A DNA stretch of 64,000 nucleotides from Pomphorhynchus laevis (taxonomy: Eukaryota > Acanthocephala > Palaeacanthocephala > Echinorhynchida > Pomphorhynchidae), in the NCBI GenBank assembly GCA_012934845.2, contig WNNJ02003665.1, positions 310,001 through 374,000 on the forward strand. The letters run 5' to 3'. The notes beneath the pieces were generated by a model. It did not search any database. It worked only from the letters and a program-made list of their open reading frames with translations, and was not told where the DNA came from. How positions within the stretch are numbered: the stretch's first letter is position 1; every line of letters starts with the position of its first letter. The position numbers and the translations under genes are program-made. Below, one piece after another: positions 57,531-64,000 of this stretch.

Positions 57531-57970
57531 AGGTATCACTCTCAAACGAGAGTGATACCATTTCGGGTGAATTATGTTAACAATCTTTTAAGCCAGACGC
57601 GAAAGTACGACGATAACTGGCAGACGGCAATAAACAAGTCATTTGCATGAGGTACTTAAACACCTCTAGCTTGTCATGCGTATGAGTTACTAGAACAATT
57701 CATGTGTATGAGGCACTAGAAAATCTCTAGAATCATTTGCTTTTGCTAATGATCCTATTTGGTGAATCCGTGGTGTTGGTTCAGCACTTTATGATGTTAC
57801 TAGAGGAATTCTAGTACCTCATACACATGATTCGTTTTTCTTGCCGTCTGCTAGTCATCCTATGCATCCAGCAGTGGGAGGGATCAGGTACTGATGAGTC
57901 ACTGTGATGACGAAAGGGCATCGAATACGTTTATCGTAGTTCTTTCGCGTCTGGCTTAAAAGATTGTTAG
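57531..57970. mobile_element. Fold-back hammerhead-bearing element
   Basis: Left end AGTGATACCATTTCGGGTGA, then TTTTAAGCCAGACGCGAAAG; right end TTCGCGTCTGGCTTAAAAGA is its inverse. The left copy has lost the hammerhead (ACGATAACTGGCAGACGGCA); the right copy keeps it. The middle has 'ATGTGTATGAGGCACTAGAA' repeated several times in both orientations. Confidence 0.8.
57841..57922 (+). ncRNA. Type III hammerhead ribozyme fold, CTGATGA core intact
   Basis: Helix III' TGCC (57842-57845), GTC (57846-57848), helix I 5' strand from 57849, inner helix TCC...GGGA, CCAGCAG apical part, CTGATGA (57891-57897), helix II GTCA CTGTGA TGAC (57898-57911), GAAA (57912-57915), helix III GGCA (57917-57920). Position 57916 is G where the family has C, breaking the pair with the G of GTC. 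This is the best-preserved CTGATGA core of the canonical family here. Confidence 0.75.
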
Positions 57971-58554
57971 GGATATATTAAATTAATATTAATTCACATT
58001 AATTTAAATTAATTAGTTTTGTTAATTTTATTATAATATCTAAGCTATTGAAACTATGCCCAAACTTCTAGCAAACTTCCCATCGAAGGAATGAATAAGT
58101 TACTACACCGCCACTTATATGGCATGCAACCGGTACGGTCACGATGATACATCCTGATATGTCCGGTTGGTTTGCTGTGTCAAAGGTGACTATCGCATTT
58201 GTAGGTTTGTCATTTTGATTGCAAAAGTCTTGGACCAGTATTTTCGTGCGTTCATCTTTTGAAGATGTTGCTTGACATTGATAGAATACGTTAAAATATT
58301 CATGCTTTAGAGGCGGCGAGACTTTTTATCACTTTGAATTTAAAAAAAAACGACACACAACCCTAAAATGGATTGGATTACAGATGGATGGTTTTCACTT
58401 CCCTGAAACCAGCCATCTGTAATTATTTTGATTTTGACAAAGTCGAGAGATGCATGGACTTAATAAAGCTCACAATATAAGTATAATAATATGTCTTGTC
58501 TCTTTCGCCGAGAATCAAAAATCAAATTAACTTTAGTAAATTTCGCACCATGAA

Positions 58555-58735
58555 TTTAGTTAGCCTCTTAAGACAAAAGTTTTCAAGTTTTGTCCGAAGA
58601 GACAAAACTTGAAAAATATGTTGTAAAAATTTGCCTCCAAAAACGTTTTGTACAGATTTGTCTTTAAAAAAGTTAAATCTGAATAGACAAAACTTTTGAA
58701 TAAGTTTTGTCTGGAGAGGACAATTGCATAGTGAA
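58555..58735. repeat. Cluster of inverted 'GACAAAACTT' repeats
   Basis: AAGTTTTGTC and GACAAAACTT occur at least six times in both orientations, making a fold-back structure. It may be a small fold-back element. Confidence 0.6.
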
Positions 58736-59319
58736 TAATTTTAAAAAAGTTAATTTGATTACCGATAGGAAAGCCAAGACACGATTAAATTTATTCCGAA
58801 AATAATGCTAAGCGATATATAAGAAAAATTATAATTTAATTAGATTTAATTAATTAAATTATTAGATTTATAATATAATAATTTATTTTAATTATTAATT
58901 TAATTCAAATTAATGATATTATTATAAATTGGTAAATTAATTAATTATTTATTATTCGTAATTTTATAATGTCATATATTCTAATTTAATGTGCAATTAA
59001 AATTTTTATTATTACTTTGATTTAATTAAATTTTATTATTTTTTAATGTGCATAATACTACAATTTCATAATGTGACAATTATTTTGGAAATCTTTTTAT
59101 AAAAAGACTTTTTTTTCTAAAACTGGCATTTATGTTTCTTAAATAAGGCAAATTTTGGTTGCTACCTTTTTTAACTTTTATGATAACAAATGAATTTACA
59201 ATTTATGAACGAAATAAAAGAATTATTTTTTTTATTTTAGTGTTTATAAATTTTATAAATTATAAATCTCTCAAAAAGACATTTTTCTCGATGAATATTC
59301 AATGTCTTTTTATGAATAG

Positions 59320-59405
59320 AGGATTATTACTGCAAGGTTTCAGTTGTAGCTTGTGCTTATGCCATATTCATCGAGATTGTATTGTGTCAGTACCTGTTTG
59401 CGCTG
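59320..59405 (+). CDS. vav: Vav exon 18: second half of C1 zinc finger
   Basis: After completing Ala (GC|A): GLLLQGFSCSLCLCHIHRDC then IVSVPVCA. Ligands C-x2-C, H and C-x2/6-C match GYRCHRC ... HKECLGRVPPC of Vav1. In Vav the C1 domain packs on DH-PH and supports exchange activity. The acceptor is TTTTTATGAATAG; the upstream TTATTTTAG at 59240 gives the wrong phase. Donor GCTG|GTGAGC. Phase 2 in, 1 out. Intron to exon 19 is 50 bp. Confidence 0.92.
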
Positions 59406-59455
59406 GTGAGCATTACTTATAAAGGATTTTTCAAAAGAAGTTACTATTTTTATAG

Positions 59456-59578
59456 CTGTTATCAAACCTGGATGCACTAAACATACAAGACCAGTAATGT
59501 GTTCAAATAACTTGGCGATTTGTGGTAATTTAGAGTTACCGGATTTGATACAATCAACACATAAAATTGATTTGAACG
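59456..59578 (+). CDS. vav: Vav exon 19: linker after C1
   Basis: 41 codons, AVIKPGCTKHTRPVMCSNNL, then AICGNLELPDLIQSTHKIDL and N plus G. Not recognisably an SH3. The acceptor is TTTTTATAG, the donor ACG|GTAATT. Phase 1/1, consistent on both sides. A minus-strand frame across it is a shadow. Confidence 0.75.
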
Positions 59579-60981
59579 GTAATTTCATTTAATAGAAAAC
59601 TAAGTTCTTGCTTAGAAGTAAATAAAGGTCAGTATTTCTATTATACAGTAAGATAATAGAAATGTTTTGTGAAAGATACATTTTCGCTGAATATATAGGA
59701 GAAATTCACTTAAAAATATTTTATCTTATAACATTCTATTGCAAAATTAGATTGCAGAATATTGCAGAATTCTTTTTTAATTTTAATATTGAGGATGCTT
59801 TAAAAAGGATTAATACAATATATTGTTGGTATTTATTATTAAATTAAACTTTAAATTTCAAATAAAAATATTTAATAAATTTTTAGAAATTTCAATTGCG
59901 TTTAAATACTTATAAAAATAGTATCCAATTTATTATAATAATTAATTATTAATAATAAAATGCCAAAATATTTTTTTATTAAAAATTTTAAATAAATTTT
60001 AAAAATTTAAAATTTAAAATTCAGAATTTTAAAAATTTCATATGTAAAATTTTTAAATATGAAACGGCAAGGTGATAATTAATTAAGGTTTATTAATTAT
60101 ATAATTAATTTAATTATCAATATAAAATTATATATTAATTATAAATTAATTTACTCTATTATATATTAATATATTAATTGCGTTTATTATACTATATCAG
60201 TTTACGAGCCGCATATTACAAACACAAAACTATAAATAATAAAATTAATTTCACGTTAATTTTTGTCGTTATAATTTTTGATTTGATTTAATATATTATT
60301 TAAAGAATAAATAAAAATGTATTAAATATTTTTATAAAAGCGATTCATATATCTATTATTTGTATTTATTATCAGAATAAAAAATGGTGCCATCATTTTA
60401 TCCAATTTTAATATTTCGCCGAATACATAACAGAGCTACGCATAGCTGTACTTGATGCTGGATACCGATAGTAAACTTGAATAATCAAAACTCTGATTTA
60501 TACAATATTGCAATTAAGCGTCAAATATTCAAATCATTTATTTTCGTTTATAGTGATTATAGTTGAAATATATTTGTCTGCATTTTTACAATCGTCGTTG
60601 ATTTAATCGTTACTCAAGCAGCGGAGATTCATAAGTCGTTACAATTAACGGTTTAACGATTTTATTTGCCAAGTTTATAATTACTGAAATTATTCATTCT
60701 TTTTGTAAATGTTTTTGTAATTCCAGTAATTTTCAAACTTTCACGTGATGATTTGTATCTATCATTCATTTGTTTGTTAAAACATTCATTATTAATATTT
60801 TATTATATAAAATATTAAGTTATATAATTAATATAATTATATTATAATATAACATATAGTCTCACTGAGATTGGCCGAAAAGCCGAATAAATTATTACAG
60901 TTTCCACGTGGTTAAATTCTTTTTAAAAACTAATATTTTATTTATTTGTTTTGAATGTTCAAATTATTTTTATTCTTCTAG
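59579..60981. other. Vav intron, AT-rich
   Basis: No gene, element or repeat recognised. The open frame at 59662-59847 is A/T-driven. Confidence 0.5.
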
Positions 60982-61109
60982 AAAATCAAATATCTTCAGC
61001 CTGTACGCCAAAGTATAAATTTCAAGCTAGGTGTTTTTCCAAAACTCCAAATCCGATTGAATTACGACGTTCACCCAGTGATAAAAAACGAAACTGCAAG
61101 CCAATGAAT
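60982..61109 (+). CDS. vav: Vav exon 20: basic Ser/Pro linker, GC donor
   Basis: After completing Glu (G|AA): NQISSACTPKYKFQARCFSK, then TPNPIELRRSPSDKKRNCKP and MN. The acceptor TTATTCTTCTAG is good. No GT donor gives the phase needed by exon 21, but AAT|GCAAGT does, which would make a GC-AG intron. RRSPSDKKRN resembles the basic stretch KKDKLHRRAQDKKRN that follows C1 in Vav1. The frame runs on to a stop at 61143, so a short alternative end is also possible. Confidence 0.6.
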
Positions 61110-61949
61110 GCAAGTGACATTTGTTTTAGTATGGCACTTGCTTAGTTTTATTGATAATTGTAAAATTTTTACTATTTTGAATAAAATCTATTTATAATGA
61201 ACAAAACGCGGTTTCCGAACAAAACACGTGAAATCAATTGTTAAAAAGTATTGCAATTAATGCCTATTATGACGTCAATTATGTCATTTTTGCAGCAAAC
61301 ATTGCATTAGTTTGGCCTCACATGAGCCCAAAAAAGTGCATTAGTTTTTTGCATAGATATAATATTCTAATTTACATAATTTCATATTTTTATAATCTTA
61401 TCTTTAGATAGGATTCTGAGCCGTATTTCCTTTGGTCTTTTGTCCTTCTGCTTTTGATAAAGTATAAGTTACATTAACGGTTGTGGTCATAACAACTTAT
61501 TAGAGACAGAATTTGGTCATAATAACTGGTCATAAAACCAAAATAGTCTACTTAATTTTTTAACTAAGGACACCTTTAACAATTCATCTAATCTAGTTTC
61601 ATTTAGTTTCCTCTAGTTTCATTTCTCTAATTTTGTACTTCTTTTGGTTACATTTCTCGCCATTTTTATTTTTTTCCATTTTTTTATTTTTCTTCTGGAT
61701 TTATTTTTTTCTTCTTTATTTTTCTTTGTATTCTATTTAAATGATGATAGGGATAGTGGTCGGCAAAATAATGTAGATTATATTTTTCTATTTGATCTAC
61801 TTTATAAAATTTAATCGCTACTACAAAGATAGAATACTAAAAATAATAACATTAATCATTTTTATTTATTAAATAGATTTAGGCAGTATTCATTTTGAAA
61901 TAAATGGCGTATTGGTTGTCAAGCGTAATATTAAAAATATTTATTATAA
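61110..61949. other. Vav intron, AT-rich
   Basis: Pyrimidine-rich patches (CTAGTTTCATTTAGTTTCCT region near 61590) but no feature recognised. Confidence 0.5.
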
Positions 61950-63125
61950 AAATATCTGCAATCAGAAAATATTAAAATATAAAAATCAGCACAAAATCTT
62001 AAAATCTTAAGCGAAAAATTTCTATGGATAAAAATAATATAAATGTAAAAAATAATAAAAATTTAATCATAATTTGATAATTATTAAAGAATATTGTTTA
62101 ATGCTTAATTATTATTTCTTTCCCTTCTCATGTTAATTTCGCTTCCATTTGTCATTATTACAAATCTTTTAGTTTTGTAAGACAAAATAATATACAATAA
62201 TATAAAGAATAAATTTAAACTCTTAAGTGGCAAATTTTTATGGATGGATAATAAATAATATACTTTGTATTAGAATAAGATACTAGATAGTTATTTCAGA
62301 GGAAATACATCATTAGCATGTATTTGGCCCCGCTGCTATGTTGGGTAGAGGAGTTAGGGGCCGAAACCTGATAGCATAGCAGTTCCTCCTGATGACCTCT
62401 AATTCTTATTCTGATACAACGTCTGTTATTTATTAGTCAATTCATAAAAATGACGTTTATTTTAAATTTTATTTTTTTTAACTTGATTTAAATTATAGAA
62501 AATCTAAAAACAATAAGAATTTTATTTCTAAATTAAAAAATATTTCCGAAACCTGATAACATCGCAGTTCCTCCTGATTATCGCTAATCAATATTCTGAT
62601 ATCTCGTCTGTTATTTATTAGTCAATTCATAACAATTGACTTTTATTTTAAATTTTTAATATTAACTTGATATAAGTTATATAAAATCTTATATAACAAT
62701 CATTTATTATTTAATTATTTATTATTTTATTTTGATTTATCATTAATTTTAATTAATAAATAATATTATAAGATATGTAGACTCAGTTAGCTGATCTGAT
62801 TGATTCGCAATGTGAAATAATAATCACTTGCTAACCTACAAATCAGTACTGGGAGACGTAAGTCATCTACTCTGGTTTGTTTCAAACAAGAATGATAAAA
62901 TAAATATTCAAAAAAGAATGATTTAAAATATTTGAAAATAAATATTTTTTTAAAAACGATTAATATATAGAAATTATTAAAATTAAATATAAAAACCATT
63001 TCACTGTGTCTTTTGTATTTTTAAATTAAAAAATATTTCCGAAACTGAATAATATAGTAGTTCCTCCTGATGACTTCTAATCCTTATTATTATAATTCTT
63101 ATTCTGATACACAGTTTAATATCAA
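61950..63125 (+). repeat. Array of three PLE 3' ends
   Basis: 61950-62040 is an old PLE C-terminal scrap. 62190-62520 is a young 3' end, identical over the module (about 62325-62405) to the 12786-12865 copy. Two truncated ends follow at 62545-62790 (ending GTAGACTCAGTTAGCTGATC) and 63030-63120, both starting with CCGAAAC, in the middle of the module. Restarting at the same internal site suggests a preferred breakpoint. Confidence 0.75.
62325..62405 (+). ncRNA. Hammerhead-like module of PLE end
   Basis: Same sequence and helices as 12786-12865. Confidence 0.55.
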
Positions 63126-63315
63126 ACTGGATATTAATTTACGAAACTTTTATTAATAAAGTAATAATCGTTCACTTTCCTTATCAAAATATTATGTACT
63201 TTACAAAATTAGACAGCGATGTTACAATTGTACAAAATAATAATAATAAAATAATCATCACGATTTCAATTATATATTTTCGTTTGGCTAATTGACATAT
63301 TACAGCTATTTTCAG

Positions 63316-63455
63316 GGTCAAATTCATTCCTCTATAGGTAATTATTTGCGGAATTCAAGTGATCAACGATGTGTGAATTTCAACAAAGAGCAAGCCAGAC
63401 TTTCAACTGCATCAAATTCAGATATTGAACCAATTCAATTTTCCAAGGAAATATG
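63316..63455 (+). CDS. vav: Vav exon 21: linker leading into SH2
   Basis: 46 codons plus TG: GQIHSSIGNYLRNSSDQRCV ... SNSDIEPIQFSKEI, then the first two bases of Trp. The acceptor is TATTTTCAG, the donor ATATG|GTATGA. Joining exon 22 gives KEIWYSNWSR, matching HLWYAGPMER at the start of Vav SH2. Phase 0 in, 2 out. Intron to exon 22 is 50 bp. Confidence 0.85.
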
Positions 63456-63505
63456 GTATGAATTAGTTGTGTTTTAATTTATGAAACACTATTAGCTTGC
63501 CCTAG

Positions 63506-63650
63506 GTATTCAAACTGGTCAAGAAAGAGAGCAGAGAAGATCTTAAAACGAGAAGACGTTCCTGATAATACGTTTCTAGTAAGGCCGAGGGAGAGCTTAC
63601 AGTCAAATATAAGACCGGGATACTCTTTGTCCTTAAAGTATACCAACACT
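63506..63650 (+). CDS. vav: Vav exon 22: first half of SH2 domain
   Basis: After completing Trp (TG|G): YSNWSRKRAEKILKREDVPD, then NTFLVRPRESLQSNIRPGYS and LSLKYTNT. RAEKIL matches the SH2 helix A; FLVRPRES holds the invariant Arg (FLVR) that binds phosphotyrosine; YSLSLKY is strand C. In Vav, SH2 recruits the protein to activated receptors and adaptors. The acceptor is GCTTGCCCTAG. The end is uncertain: GT at 63651 or at 63678 before an in-frame stop at 63681. Remaining SH2 and the C-terminal SH3 lie outside the window. Confidence 0.88.
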
Positions 63651-64000
63651 GTTCAACCTAAAAATTTTTCTAAATTTGTTTAGTAGACATTTAGTACATT
63701 TGTTATACTATACTATACATTTGTTATACTATATTTGTTTAGTATAACAATTTATGCTTACTTTAATATTCAATAAATATGTTTTTGTTGTATATTATTC
63801 ATCTTTATTCGATAGGCATATGTCTCTCTTTCAAATACTATTTAAAATACTCTCTTTCAAATTCGATGCTGATTAATTTTTAAATACTTCCTTTATTTCA
63901 GCTAAATCTTGATTAATAATTGATAATTAATAATTTCTTAATTAATAATTTCTTCATTGATCCATTTTTTAAATTTGGATCAATAAAACACTAAATAATT
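63651..64000. other. Start of a vav intron, to window edge
   Basis: AT-rich, with the short direct repeat ACATTTGTTATACTATA (63697-63735). No exon for the rest of SH2 is visible before 64000. Confidence 0.5.

Noticed and set aside
59241-59319. Upstream acceptor at 59240 for the C1 exon (VFINFINYKS...)
   Set aside because: Gives the wrong phase with exon 17 and breaks the C-x2-C-x13-C spacing of C1.
60982-61145. SH3 domain starting at KYKFQAR
   Set aside because: Resembles an SH3 start only superficially; lacks the ALYDF, WW and GWFP elements, and the exon is too short.

Overview
This window is animal nuclear DNA. It is strongly AT-rich, and its genes are split by introns of two sizes: about 50 bp, and several kb filled with transposons. 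The main gene is an ortholog of the metazoan Rho/Rac exchange factor Vav. I followed it on the + strand through 22 exons, from the start codon at 5667 to the SH2 domain near 63650. Vav makes this an animal. Short introns, Penelope-like and RTE elements and many hammerhead motifs fit an invertebrate, but the phylum cannot be read from this window.

Layout. 1-2967 is AT-rich with one MITE-like element. 2968-3441 is the last exon of an unidentified upstream gene. 3442-5666 is the intergenic space and probable vav promoter. From 5667 to the right edge everything lies inside vav. Its exons encode, in order, a calponin-homology domain (5667-27163), a Ser/Thr-rich and acidic Tyr-containing region (27215-29847), a DH domain (38344-53556), a PH domain (53926-56350), a C1 zinc finger (56430-59405), a linker (59456-63455) and the start of SH2 (63506 onward). 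Splice phases agree across all joins and the pieces add up to 811 codons. The rest of SH2 and the C-terminal SH3 must lie beyond 64000. I see no N-terminal SH3.

The introns hold Penelope-like retroelements (PLE; the best copy is 10696-13070, with a 433-aa reverse transcriptase reading frame), many detached PLE ends, decayed LINEs (RTE type at 18965-21060; Jockey/CR1-like at 36785-37330 and 45690-46870; a C-terminal scrap at 34225-34560), fold-back MITEs, minisatellites, and a small element family carrying a type III hammerhead ribozyme fold (44.9, 52.4, 54.9-55.3 and 57.5-57.9 kb).

The most interesting signal is RNA structure. The PLE ends and two unrelated sites (22157-22242 and 57206-57286) carry all hammerhead parts: CTGATGA, GAAA, a GTC/GTA cleavage triplet and matching helices I, II and III. 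The three core strands are joined in the opposite cyclic order to every hammerhead type I know (I, II and III), which gives an interleaved, pseudoknotted connectivity. The 57206 example has three perfect 5-bp helices plus a 7-bp closing helix. This is inference from base complementarity; it has not been shown to cleave.
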